64,000 bases of DNA from Rebecca billardiae RCC1528 (taxonomy: Eukaryota > Haptophyta). The stretch lies in the NCBI GenBank assembly GCA_965240325.2, contig OZ251228.1:1798001-1862000 (forward strand). The letters are read 5' to 3'. Positions within the stretch are counted from its first letter, which is position 1. Each line of letters starts with the position of its first letter. The notes below the pieces were generated by a model. That model was not told the origin of the DNA. It saw only the letters and a program-made list of their open reading frames with translations, and searched no databases. A program made the position numbers and the translations under genes. Below are positions 52,969 through 63,473 of this stretch, in pieces.

Positions 52969-53716
52969 GTACAGGCAATCGCGGGCAATAAGAAGTCAGA
53001 GATCTGCCGGCTAGCCTCGGTTTCTTAGCTGTTCGGTAGCCCGAGCGCCTACGGAGCCTCAGTTTCTTAGGTCCGCCCGCCGCGCAGGCGCGGGGGGCGC
53101 AGGGGGGCAGAGCCCCCCGCTGAGTCTTTAGGCCCGGCCGGCGAGGCCGAAGATTTTTTTTGGGCCTTTTTGGAGCAAATCTGGCATGATGTTGCATGCC
53201 GGGCGTGTGCAGTGGCAATGGAGCAGTCCCCAGCAGGACTGGAGGAGAAGTGACCAAGCGCAGCAGTCCGGAAGAGCAGCATGTCAGTAGTACTCAGGCA
53301 TGCGTAGCGGATGTAGACGAGTAGACAGTAGTATAGCGCGCTCATCAGCGCACAGCCTGCTTATTAGTTATTAGCATCCCGACGCGGCGCTCATCAGCAG
53401 TACAGTAGTCATCTAACACGGTCATGCAGCATGACTCCGCCACTGGCACTGATGAGTGACTTACTCAGGTCGTAGTTAGCTGCAAGCAGACGACCAAGTT
53501 GACTAGTATGACAGTAGTCACGCGCGGGCGGCGCCGCGGCGCGCCACGCGTCCCACGCGCCTCGGACCCGAGCCGCGACGTAGTCTCGGTTTCTTAGTGT
53601 GACTATGCGTATAGCGAACCAGCCAATCGCTAGCCTCAGTTTCTAGGCCAGATCCGCAGATAGCAAGCCCCAGTTTCTTAACGTGACAGCTCCTTATTGC
53701 CCGCGATTGCCTGTAC
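52969..53716. mobile_element. Possible 748-bp inverted-repeat element
   Basis: The 24 bp at 52969-52992 (beginning GTACAGGCAATCGCGGGC) recur exactly inverted at 53693-53716. Both arms are followed on the inside by TTTCTTAG-type sequence. No transposase or target duplication was found. Confidence 0.45.
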
Positions 53717-54085
53717 AGGCAGGTGTTGGCGCGGCTGCACTCTCGAGACTCGAGGTGGCTGGGATACGACATCCAGGTGCAGCACCCTCCCCGTGTGGTG
53801 TCAGAGCGCGCTCTCGAGCGCGTGCCTCCGAGCGCGGGGCGGCCGCTTGCTGCAATGGCCGCCTCGATGAGGTGCGGCAACGCGCCCCTCACCTGGCCGT
53901 GGGGCCTGCGCCGGTCTGTTTTGTGGCGGTGTCTTTGTGCAGTGTGCAACATACAGGTTGAAGGTACAGTAGTAACTGTACAGGCGGTCTGACGCTCTCA
54001 CGTTCTTCCATCAATCTTCCTGGACGTTTGCGCGCGTCTTGTCCCGGCGGCAGCGGGCCTTGCGCCCGCGCCGGGCCGAGGCGGG

Positions 54086-55036
54086 ATGATGTATCTGCCG
54101 CCGGTCCCGGAGGCTGCGGCGGAGGGCGCCGTCCACGACGGCGAGGCAACGATCCACTACGTCGCCGGCGCGGCCGTGCGCGCTGGCACCGCCGAGCACG
54201 ACCGTCTGCGCGAATACAAAGCGATCGCCGACGAACTGCTGCCGTTCATGCGCTCGCGCGGCCACCTGCACAACCTCATCTTCCGGGACAGGCACAGCGG
54301 CTCGGCGCTGGTCGAGGTGGGCGGCGATGCGCTGGTCTCCGGGCGCGTGATCGGCGGCGCCACCTACCGGCTCGTCTCGATCGACATCCCCGACGCCGAC
54401 GGCGGCGGCTCGCGCGAGCCGCGGGGCGGTGGCGGCGGCCGGCGCGCGCGCTCGCTCATTGTTCTGGACGTGCTCGCGATGGCGGTGGAGCAGCGCGTGG
54501 GCGTGTGTGGGCGTGGGCATGGGACCCGCCTCGTCAACGCGCTCAAGCGCCTCGTCGTCTCCGCGGCCTCCCTCCGCGGCCGCACCCCAGCCATCGCCAC
54601 CCAGTCGGACGACGGACCTCAGGTGCGCCGCCGCCCGGCGTGCGTGCGAGCGGCGGGCCGCGCGTGGGCGCGCAGTGCGCGCGCGCGAGCCGAGCCCGAG
54701 GGGGGGCGTGCACGCCGTGACGCGCGCCCCCCGCCCGCGCCGCGCCCCTCTCGCCCCGCCCCCCAGGCCCTCGCGTTCTGGGCGCGGCAGGGCCTGCGCG
54801 AGGGCGCCCAGGCAGAATCGTGCATCTGCGCGCTCGAGGCAGCCGATCCGGTGCGCAACCTGATCTACGACTACTCGGTGCCGATGCTGGCGTGCGGCGC
54901 GCGCGCGCTGGGCGCCGCGGCGCCGCGCGAGAGCGCGCGCGCGCGCGAGGCCGCCGACCTTGGCGCGGACGACGCCGACGCTGACAGCTCGGCGTGTGCG
55001 GCGCAGGCCGGCGCTAATGCCGACACTGCTGCGGCG

Positions 55037-55067
<31 letters not shown>

Positions 55068-58000
55068 AGTCGAGTTGCGACGCCGTCCAGGCGCTGGCCC
55101 AGCTCGGGCTGGCCACGGACGACGATAGCGAGGCGGCGGGGTGGCGCTGCGTGCGCGAGCTCGCGCTCCTCTCCGCCGCCGCCGCCGCCGCCGAGGAGGC
55201 GGAGGACGAGGCAGCGGCAACGCTCGCGGCCGTGGTCGGGCCGGGCGGCGACGCGCTCGCGGGAGCGGCTGGAAAGGGCCCGGACTCGTCCGGGGAGGAG
55301 GACGGTGAGGGCAGCGCGGGCGCGGGGAGCGCGCCGGCCGAGCGCGGCGTGGAGGCGATGGGTCGCGCCAACGCGGCGCGCCTCGATGGCCCGCTCGGGG
55401 GGCGGTCTGCGGCCGCCCGGGCGGGCGCCGACGCGGCCGAGGCGGCGGCGGCCGAGGCGGCGGCGGCCGAGGTGGCGGCGGCCGAGGTGGCGGCGGCCGA
55501 GGCGGCGGCGGCCGAGGCGGCAGAGACGGCGCCCGAGGAGGAAGCATCGGAGGAGATGCGCGAGACGGCGGTGGCTGCCTGGAGCGCGGTGCTCTCCGCA
55601 CTGGCGCGGGGCGTGCTTCGCGCGCACTTCGCCACGGCCGAGGCGCACGGTCGCGCGCACGGCGGCGCATGCGCGGCCACAGCGGGCGCGGCGCGCAACG
55701 AGGGCGGCACTAAGCCTGCGGGCACGGCACACGGCAGCGGCGCAGGGCAACGGCTGGGCGGGGCGTGGCCGGCGCGCGCTTCGTACAGGGCAGAGCACGG
55801 GCTGGCGGGCGCGGGCGGGGCGGGCACGCTCGGCGCCGCCGCCGGCTCGCAGCCCGGCGCATGGCAGCCTGCTCGCCCGGACCACCGGTCGGAGGATCAG
55901 CATGGCCGCCGGGAGGATCAGCATGGCCGCCGGCTGTCTGGGCCTGCCTCGCCGCTCTCGCTGGGACCGTGGCCGAGGCGCGTGGGCGCGAGCGCTGCCG
56001 CCGACGGCAGCCGCATTGCCAAGACGGCTCTGGGCGGCGCGCCAGGCAGCGCGGCCGCCGTCTCCTCCGGCTTCAAGCGACCGTCTGTGGCTCGGCGGCG
56101 CGAGGCTGCCGCGGCCGCGGCCGCCGCGGCCGCGGCGGCGCACTCCGCTGTGGCTGACGATGCGGACGCCTGTGCGTGGCGTGCGCACGGGCCTGGCGGC
56201 GGCGGCAGCGTGAGCGCCCGCGCCGGCGAGCGCGGTCTCCGCGCAGCGCACGGCAGCCGAGAGGCCAAGGAGCTGCCAGGCCAGGACGACGCGGCGGCGG
56301 AGGGCTGGGTGCACTCGCCCGGCGGTGGCCGGCTCAGCGCGCGCGCGCTCGCCGCGCAGCTCGGCGCCGCGGCGCAGGCGCGCGAGGCCGAGGCGGCGGG
56401 CTCCCAGGGCGATCGGGACGCGTGGGGCCCGGCGTCGCGCGACGCGCCGAGCTGCCGAGCCGCCGCCGACGACGCGTGGTGGGAGCCCTTCGACAGTCGC
56501 CAGCCGCCGCGCAGGAGTGCCCTCAGCCGCAGCCGCGCCGGCCGCGTCGGCCGCGCCGGCCGCGGTGCAGGCCGCGCGCCGCCGCCGCCGCCGCCGCCGC
56601 CGCCGGGCGCGCCGCCTGCGCGCGGCTCATCGCAGCTGCCGAGCGCGCAGGGCGCCAAGCGCGCGCCGCCGCCGCTCCCGTTCCCGCTTGCCGGGACCGC
56701 CGCCAAGGCGCCTCGGCTGAGTGAGCAGCCGGCCGCACCGCGCGCGCGCGCCAGTACTCACAGTACTCACAGTGCTCACAATACTCACAATGCGCACAGC
56801 ACTCACAATACTCACAATACTCACGCGGCGCGCCTCACCCTGCTGCCCGCCGATGGGCGCGGCGGGCCGGCCGTGCTGGTGCCGTCGCTGCGCGCGGCGG
56901 CGGAGGCGGCGGCCGCGGCGCGCTCGGCGGGGCCCGGCGGCGCGGGGCGTGCGGGCGTGCCCTCCAGTCCGCCCGCCGCCGCCGCCGCGCCGTACGCCGC
57001 GCCACGACCGCCGCTGCTGCGCGCGCCTGGCGCGGCCGGGCCGCGGCCAGAGCGCGCGCCGCGCCCGCCGCCGCGCGCCGCCGACCCCGAGCTTGCCGCT
57101 CGCGCGATGGCGGTGGTGTACAGCCTCGAGCGCGCGTCGCTGATCGACCTGGCGCGCGCGCGCGCGCTCGCGGCCGCGCCGCCACCGCCCGCGCCGGGGA
57201 CGCCGCCCGCGGGCTTCGCCACCGGCGCGCGCGCGGCCGCTCTGGACAAGCTGGCGGCCGCGCTCGGCGAGATTCCGTCCCAGACGGTATCTGCCCGCGG
57301 CGAGTCCGGGGGCCAAGCCGGTGCGGGGCGGCCGATCGAGCCGGGAGGCGCGGCCTGGCCGGCGCTGACGGAAGGACTGCTCCGGCGTGGGACGCTGCGC
57401 GCGCTGCAGCGCGTGCTCGCGGTCGACTCGACGGCCGCGCTCGCGGCAAGCTGGGCCGCGGCCGACGGCGCAGCCGCGGCAGCCGCAGCCCGCGGGCGCG
57501 GCAGCGGGGCGGCTAGAGCGGAGCCGGCTCCGCACGCGCCACGCAGCGGGGCAGTCGCGGCAGCGCTCGCTGCAGAGGCCACCTCGGAGGCCCACGTGCG
57601 CGCCGCGGCGGCGCGCGCGCTGGTCCGCCTGGCGCCCTCCGTGAGCAGCGCGATGCTCGCGCACGCGCACGGCCTGGTGCCCGCGCTGGCAGCGGTCGCA
57701 GCGGGCGCGCGCGCGCGAGCGCCGCCCTGGCGTCGAGCGCTCGGCGGGCAGTCTGCCGGCGCTGCGCTGGACTCGGCGACGCGCGAAGCGTCCGCGTGCG
57801 CGCTACGCGCGTGCAAGGCACTCGCCGAGGGCGCGCGCGCACCGCCCAGCGCGGGAGCACCACGCGCCGCCGGCGAAGCTGCATCGCCGCCGGCGCGCGA
57901 GGCGCCGCCAGCCGACGGCCCAGACGGCGCCACACCGCCGCCACCGCCGCACAATGGCGAGCCTGCCGAGCCCCGCGGCAGCGCGTGCGGCGAGCAGGCC

Positions 58001-58306
58001 GCGGGGGACGCCTCGCGCGACGAGGCCGAGCGCCTCGCGCGCAGGCGCCGCCACCGCGAGCACGAGGCGGTGCGCGAGGCGAAGGCGGCGCTCAAGCAGC
58101 CGTACGCGTCGGGACGGCTCGCGCGCGAAGGCTTCAAAGCGGCCGTCCTCGCGGTCGTCGAGCGCTGGGCGGCGGTGGAGAGCGAGCGGGCGAGCGAGGC
58201 GGCGCAGCTGCCGCCGCCGTCGCTCACGGCGGAGGAGAGGCGGCAGGTCGCCCGCTGGGCGGTGCAGCACGCCACATCTAGAGGGGGTGTGAGGGACTGG
58301 CCGTGA
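54086..58306 (+). CDS. Large Ala-rich protein with N-terminal GNAT domain
   Basis: Two exons (54086-54622, 54767-58306) with an in-frame 144-nt intron encode 1358 residues. Residues about 85-200 resemble a GNAT acetyltransferase: beta strand L-I-V-L-D-V-L-A-M, acetyl-CoA loop G-R-G-H-G-T-R-L-V-N (142-151), then A-L-A-F-W-A-R-Q-G-L (180-189), which recalls the A-x-x-F-Y/F-x-K-x-G-F segment of GCN5/PCAF-type enzymes. The middle ~1000 residues are Ala/Gly/Pro rich, with helical ARM-like stretches near 1140-1240 and an eight-unit (S/N)-(T/A)-H repeat. The C-terminal 87 residues start basic and contain A-K-A-A-L-K-Q-P-Y, resembling the conserved tail of PHRF1/SCAF-type nuclear proteins (E-V-K-x-x-L-K-P-F-Y). 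A chromatin or transcription role is inferred. Other introns in the low-complexity part cannot be excluded. Confidence 0.55.
56753..56824 (+). repeat. 9-bp coding minisatellite, 8 units
   Basis: Eight units of A(G/A)(T/C)(A/G)C(T/G)CAC encode eight S/N-T/A-H tripeptides within the GNAT-domain gene. Confidence 0.9.
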
Positions 58307-58482
58307 GTGATGCGCCCGCCATGCTGATGCGTTGAGTGACGACCCCCAGACCCGGACTGTCAGGAGCCGAGCCGCGCCGGCGGGCCGGGCGGCGTCGCCC
58401 GACCCCGGACTCTCATCGCACACGTGCGAAGCCGAGAAGGACGGCAGTCGGCAGGCCGCCTGGCACGTGCTTTGCAATCATC

Positions 58483-60216
58483 ATGATGGGGGGTCGCGGC
58501 CTTCTCGCCCTCTCGCTGCTTGCGGCGCCGGCAGCAGCATTCAGCGTGGTGGGCGGCGGGGTGCGGTGCGTCGCGCCGACGCGCCTCGCCCGCTCCGCTT
58601 TCGTGGCGATGAGCGACGAGGAGGCAGCTGCGCCGACGGTGACCGCAGACGCGCCCGTTGACGACGGAGCGGTGGTCTCCGAGGAGCAGATTGCAGAGGA
58701 GGTGGAGGTGAGCGATGACGAGGCGCGTGCGCTGTCGAAGACGCACACGAACAAGCGCAAGAAGCGCGCCGAGCCCACCGTCGACCTCGCCGACCTCGAG
58801 GTCGGCTCGACCGTCGAGGGCGTCGTCCGCAACATCGTGTCGTATGGTGCGTTCGTCGACATCGGCGCGCCCAAGGACGGGATGCTGCACGTGTCGGACA
58901 TCTCGAACGAGTTCGTGTCGGACATCGCCGAGGTGCTCACAGTCGGTCAGACCATCTCCGCCCGCGTCAAGTCCGTCGACGAGGCGGCTGGTCGCTTTGC
59001 GCTCGTGATGAAAGAGGAGTCAGCCTCGGGCGGGCGGGGCGGCGGTGGCGGCGGCGGCGGCGGCGGCGGCGGCCAGCGGCGGGGCGGCGGGCGTGCGAAG
59101 GCCGACCTCTCCGCACTGCAGGAGTTCGACTCGAAGGCGGTCCTCAAGGGCACGGTGGTGTCCGTTCTCGACTTTGGCGCCTTCGTCTCGATCACGGTGC
59201 GCGGCGCCGCGCGGCCGCGAGCGCCGCGGGCGGCGCCGCCGCCGCGTCGCCTCGCCTCACCGCCCGCGCGCCCGCCCTCGCGCGTGCGCCGCGCTCGCCG
59301 CCGCGCAGACGGGCAGCGGGGACGATGTGGCGGCGTTCGACGGCCTCGTCCACATCTCGCAGCTGCAGGAGGCGCGCACTGAGAACGTGGGAGACGTTGT
59401 CTCTGTGGGCGACACGGTGCGTGCCTCTGCCTCCGCGGCCATCTGTGGGCCGCCCGCTCGCTCGCGCCGCCGGCCGCGGCGTCGAGGGAGGGGAGGGCTG
59501 CGAGTGGTCGCGCTCGCCGCAGCCCGGCGGCTGCGCACCGGCTCGCCGCCCGCGCCCTGCAGCGGCGCGAGTGTGCAGAGCCGGCGCGGGCGAGCAGTGC
59601 CCCCGCCGGGGTCCCACGCCCCCCAGGGCCACCCAGCGCCCTGGGGGCCCCTCGCCAGAGCCACGCCACGCGGCGGCACGCGAGCGCTCGGATACCGCCC
59701 CGCCCGCGAGGCGTGGGGGCGAGGCGCACGGCGCTCGCGCACACGGTGCAAGTGTGGGACGGGCCGTTCGCGCGCGCCGTGCGGACGCTCACGCCTGCGC
59801 CCAACCCCCTTTGCTCCACTTGCCCCTGTTGTTTGCTTCCCATCTCTTCTCCTCCACTTCTTCCTTGCATGTGTCTTGCTGCATGCGCACAGGTGGACGT
59901 CCGCATCATCGGCGTGGACATGGAGCGCCAGCGGGTCTCGCTCTCGATGCTGCCGTGGTCCGACCCGGCGGAGGCGCCGGCCAACAACGCGGGCGCGCCG
60001 GGCCGGCAGTCGGCAAACGGCCAGCGCGCGCCGCGCCAGCGCCGCTCGGACGACGCGCCCAAGTTCGACAACAACGACGTCTACCAGGGCGCGCGCGCGA
60101 TGATGGACGAGGACGAGGACGCGCCGACGCTCTTCGAACACGCGTGGGCAGAGGCGCAGCAAACGGCGGCGGCGAAGGGCGTGAGCCTGCCCTCGGAGCT
60201 GCTCGAGGAGGACTGA
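58483..60216 (+). CDS. Plastid-targeted protein with two S1 RNA-binding domains
   Basis: Three exons (58483-59196, 59309-59416, 59893-60216) encode 381 residues; the introns are 112 and 476 nt. Residues 1-19 are a signal peptide ending A-P-A-A-A followed by F20, which resembles the A-S-A-F cleavage motif of secondary red plastids. A short Arg/Ser-rich transit stretch follows. The first S1 domain (about 105-178) reads E-G-V-V-R-N-I-V-S-Y-G-A-F-V-D-I. A Gly/Arg-rich linker with G-G-Q-R-R-G-G-G-R follows, then a second S1 domain (about 212-290) split across all three exons. The acidic C-terminus lacks EF-Ts sequence, so it is not the PETs fusion known from green algae. The likely role is RNA binding in plastid translation or RNA processing. 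Confidence 0.8.
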
Positions 60217-61031
60217 GCCGCACCGAGCCCTCGGACGCCCCTGCCGCCGCGCCCGCCCCGCCACGCCCGCGGCGGGCTCTGGGACCAGGGTCGGCGCGGC
60301 GGCGGCCGTCGGCGGTGGGCGCGGGCGGCGGCGCCTGCGCGCGCAGGGAGCCGCCGGGCGCGCGCGGGCTGCGAGTGCCCTGCTCGCTCGGCATCAACAG
60401 GCTGCTGCTGCAGACACAGTGTGAGTGTTGACAGGGCTCGCCCCGGCGATGTCGCGGCATCCGCTGCGCCGCGTGCCCGCCGTCACTACTACTCAACAGA
60501 CACTCAACAGACAATGGACAACTCGTCAGTCAGCGGTGAGCGCGACCGTTTAACGCTGCGACGACGGCCACGCGCAGCGGGCTGTCGTCTAGCTTAGAGG
60601 ACGATCACCCGACAGATGGGGCCGACACACACCAATTTAATAATATTTATAATATATATATATATAGTATAAATAATCTGAATACAACCCGGCACAGGTG
60701 GCATCAATGATCATCATGCACTAACTACTCACTACAGCGAAGGCCACGGGTGCCGATCACGATTAGTGACATGCATGATACTGTACCGTAGTGTCTGTGT
60801 ACGACTCAGTACGTACTGTCGCATCGGCGCCCAGTCGGAGAGTTTGGACGACGACGTTTTGTGGACGACTCCGGTGGGCGGCGAGGACCGGACGTGCGCT
60901 GGCGCGCCGCGAGGCGGCCGCAGCCCTCATCCAGGCCTCGCAGGCGGACGGCTGACTCGTGAACGAATCCGTTCCGACGACGGCGCTGCCATCGGCGACG
61001 GCTTCATGGGCGGTGACAGTTGGCGGGCGTC

Positions 61032-61066
61032 AATCTCGCCTGCCTGAGCTGTGTGCGTCTCTTATT
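61032..61066 (+). repeat. Dispersed 3'-flank repeat, copy 3
   Basis: 35 bp identical to 17200-17234. It is followed by an AGTA insertion, then TTCTTAGCAAACTGTAACTAG, close to the sequence after copy 1. Confidence 0.75.
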
Positions 61067-61444
61067 AGTATTCTTAGCAAACTGTAACTAGCAGTACTAG
61101 TAGTAGTGCGGTATTACGTATACGCCGGTATTATCCGCCATCCGCGGACACCCCGGCCCGCCGGGGCGGGGGGGCAGGCCGCTCGCGTCACTGGCCGCCG
61201 TCGGACCAATCCGGATTGACCGGCGAGTGACGGCGCAGTGTAACTGGCACCATGTCTCACTCTCAGTGTCAGTGAGTCACTCAGTCAGTCTGCTCACTGC
61301 TGCCAGACAGTAGCGTCGTACTACTCATTAAACTATTGATTAAAAATATAATCGATCGCGATGCAGGCGGAGCTCCAATGCCACCAACGCCGCCGACTTG
61401 TCTAACGATCGAGCACTCATTAATTATTCTATGGATTTCATGAA

Positions 61445-61620
61445 TCATGATGACTGCTTAAATACGCAGGCACGAGGGCGCAGCTCTCCTGATTCGTCTG
61501 TCGTGGTATTCTATTTCTGCTCGAAGCTTGAGGCAGTGTGAGTGGTGGTGTGAGCACGTTGACGGTTGGTCGCCAGGGTTGATGTTGATAATGTTGTCGT
61601 CGTCGACGTCGAGTCCGGGC
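61445..61620 (+). repeat. Dispersed repeat, copy B
   Basis: The 35-bp core at 61467-61501 is the exact reverse complement of 7395-7429. Flanking similarity of perhaps 80 percent continues to about 61600. Confidence 0.7.
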
Positions 61621-61915
61621 CCGGCAGGAAGTAGCCCGCAGTAGCGGTACCAAGTCAAACGGACGCGCGTGAGCATGTACATGTCGTCAAGGGTGTCGCC
61701 TACTTCAGCTGGTGGATGATGATACTAGAGTTGGCCTCTAGCTGTAGAGCTACCGTATGGCGGGCCGTAGGTCCGCCCCTTGTAGTGCCCGGGAAAAAGA
61801 AAAGAAAAGGAAAAGGAAAAATAAAATCGCCTGGCTAAAGAAGAAAATCGCGTCGCTCACTACCGGGCGCCCTCGCAGCTCCCACTGGGGACGCTCGGCC
61901 GAAAACAAACCACCG

Positions 61916-63138
61916 ATGGCGCGGAGCGCGTGGACGGCGCGCGCCAAATCCAACGCCGGCGCGGACATCGTGCGAGGACTCCCGAGACGTGTTTTCGCCC
62001 GATTCGCGATTGCTGCCCTCGTCGTCTCGCGTGCAGGTCGAACGGGGGCCAAAGTCGACGCGTTTGGAGGTACGCTCGGGGCGTCGACACGATCGTGCGA
62101 TCTGGGGCGGTCCTCGCCCGACTTGCACGTCGAGCGCTCGCACCGGCCATAGTATCAAACGCTGCGCACGACAACCACCTCGCGCGATCCACCGCCGCGC
62201 GTCGGGCTCGGTGTGGAAAGGCCCTCATCACGAGGTGTCTCGCGGGCGGGAAGCGCCATCGCACGCAACGCAAGATTTGGCGCGGCCTTCTGAACTTGAT
62301 CTCCGGAATCCGCGCACCGGACTCAGTCGTCGCTCGCGGTCCCTCAGCCGATGCCCACGTCCGGCCTGCATGGCGTCGACGGTGACCAATGCGACGGAAG
62401 CGCAGCGCCAACGGCGTACGACGCGCAGCGGACGCACCTCCCGGGTCTGTCGCCGTGGCAGCAACCGCGTCTTCGCGAGTTGGCGACCCTCGCTGCAGCG
62501 TGACACAGACAAGCCCGTGATGCCATCCGCAGAGAGACGAAACGTCGAGCATGCAACATCGCCGCGCCATCCTCGTCCATGGCGCAGGCGCTGCGGGACG
62601 AGGCGGACGTCGTCACGCCGGTGACGGATGCGCTGCGAATCGTGTGTTTGCTCGAGCAGTTCGTGCCCACTCTCGATCGCGAGGCACACGCTGTCGCTGT
62701 GCGCGCGCGCGCACAACCAACAGCTCCTCGTGCCGCCGAACACGCAGGCGCCAGACCTGTCGCACGAGGCGAAGAGCGACGACCGCGCGAACGTCAACGC
62801 GCTCGTGCTCAGCGTGGTAGCCGTGCACGACGTCAACGCGACCTGCGCCGAGCCCATCATGCCCGGAGCAGACATCGGCAAGCATCCTCGCGACGACCGC
62901 TCTCGGCTGGCGGCAGGAGGACATGCACACGATCTACTCTGGCGGCTTCGTCGGCGGCGACTGAGGCGCTCGATTACGCCATCGCGGTCGAGATGCGGCA
63001 CACACAGCGCGTACCCGCGCTCGCGCGGAGCAACGGGCAACCCGCCTCGCGCCGCGTGCTGCACATTCCCTCGTGGATGTGGGCCTCGCTGATGCGCACG
63101 GACGTGACACGTGTACTACGCCAGTGGGAGAACTTCAG
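61916..63138 (+). pseudogene. Decayed protein-coding region, family unknown
   Basis: Protein-like sequence can be followed only by changing frame. A first piece starts near 61916. A second runs about 62075-62370 in another frame. A third, about 62370-62500, ends at a TGA (62501), after which the same frame continues to about 62700. Three further +1 shifts, near 62700, 62875 and 62985, lead to a piece ending about 63138 before a possible donor (CTTCAG|GTG). Helix-like and Trp-containing segments (for example H-I-P-S-W-M-W-A-S-L-M-R) look genuinely coding. Indels in assembly or several introns are alternatives, but no GT-AG pair explains the last two shifts. It may derive from a mobile element. 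Confidence 0.45.
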
Positions 63139-63473
63139 GTGTCACTGGGCCACTGGTCCGACTGTCCGTCACTACCCACGGCCACGAGCGCATGTGAAAA
63201 GACGCACGCAAACCCGCAGAGGAAACATTGCGACAGCACTGGCACGGCCCGCCGACACCCCCGCCCGCCAGGGCACAGTTTATTATTACTTTAATGAGTC
63301 GGTCGCAGTTTCAAGCCTTTCAAGGAGCGGCAAGACAGCTTGGCTGTTATTGCTGCCTCCGATTGACCAGGCGAAACGACAAAAGAAACGACACCGCTCG
63401 GGGGAACACATCGTCAACAGAAAGCCCGCCGCCGGCCGCCGCCCGCGCGCATCATCACGCACAGCGGGACGAA
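63139..63473. other. Short intergenic region upstream of partial gene
   Basis: 335 bp with an A/T-rich block (about 63280-63300) and an AAACGACAAAAGAAACGACA purine-rich stretch. It probably holds the promoter and 5' UTR of the following ORF. Confidence 0.3.

Larger units (their letters stand above)
52883..54085. other. Intergenic region with repeats
   Basis: Contains one copy of the dispersed 3'-flank repeat, a 24-bp inverted repeat spanning 52969-53716, and five instances of a C(A/G)GTTTCTTAG-like motif (53025-53690). A GGGGGGCAGAGCCCCCC palindrome lies near 53105. No gene is seen. Confidence 0.5.
60217..61915. other. Intergenic region with AT island and dispersed repeats
   Basis: 60640-60672 is nearly pure A/T. 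61032-61066 and 61445-61620 are dispersed repeat copies, annotated separately. 61250-61330 is rich in CAGT/CACT words. No gene is seen. Confidence 0.5.

Noticed and set aside
62228-63064. 278-codon minus-strand frame
   Set aside because: Arg/Ser-rich composition typical of antisense here. The plus strand carries better coding signal, although broken.
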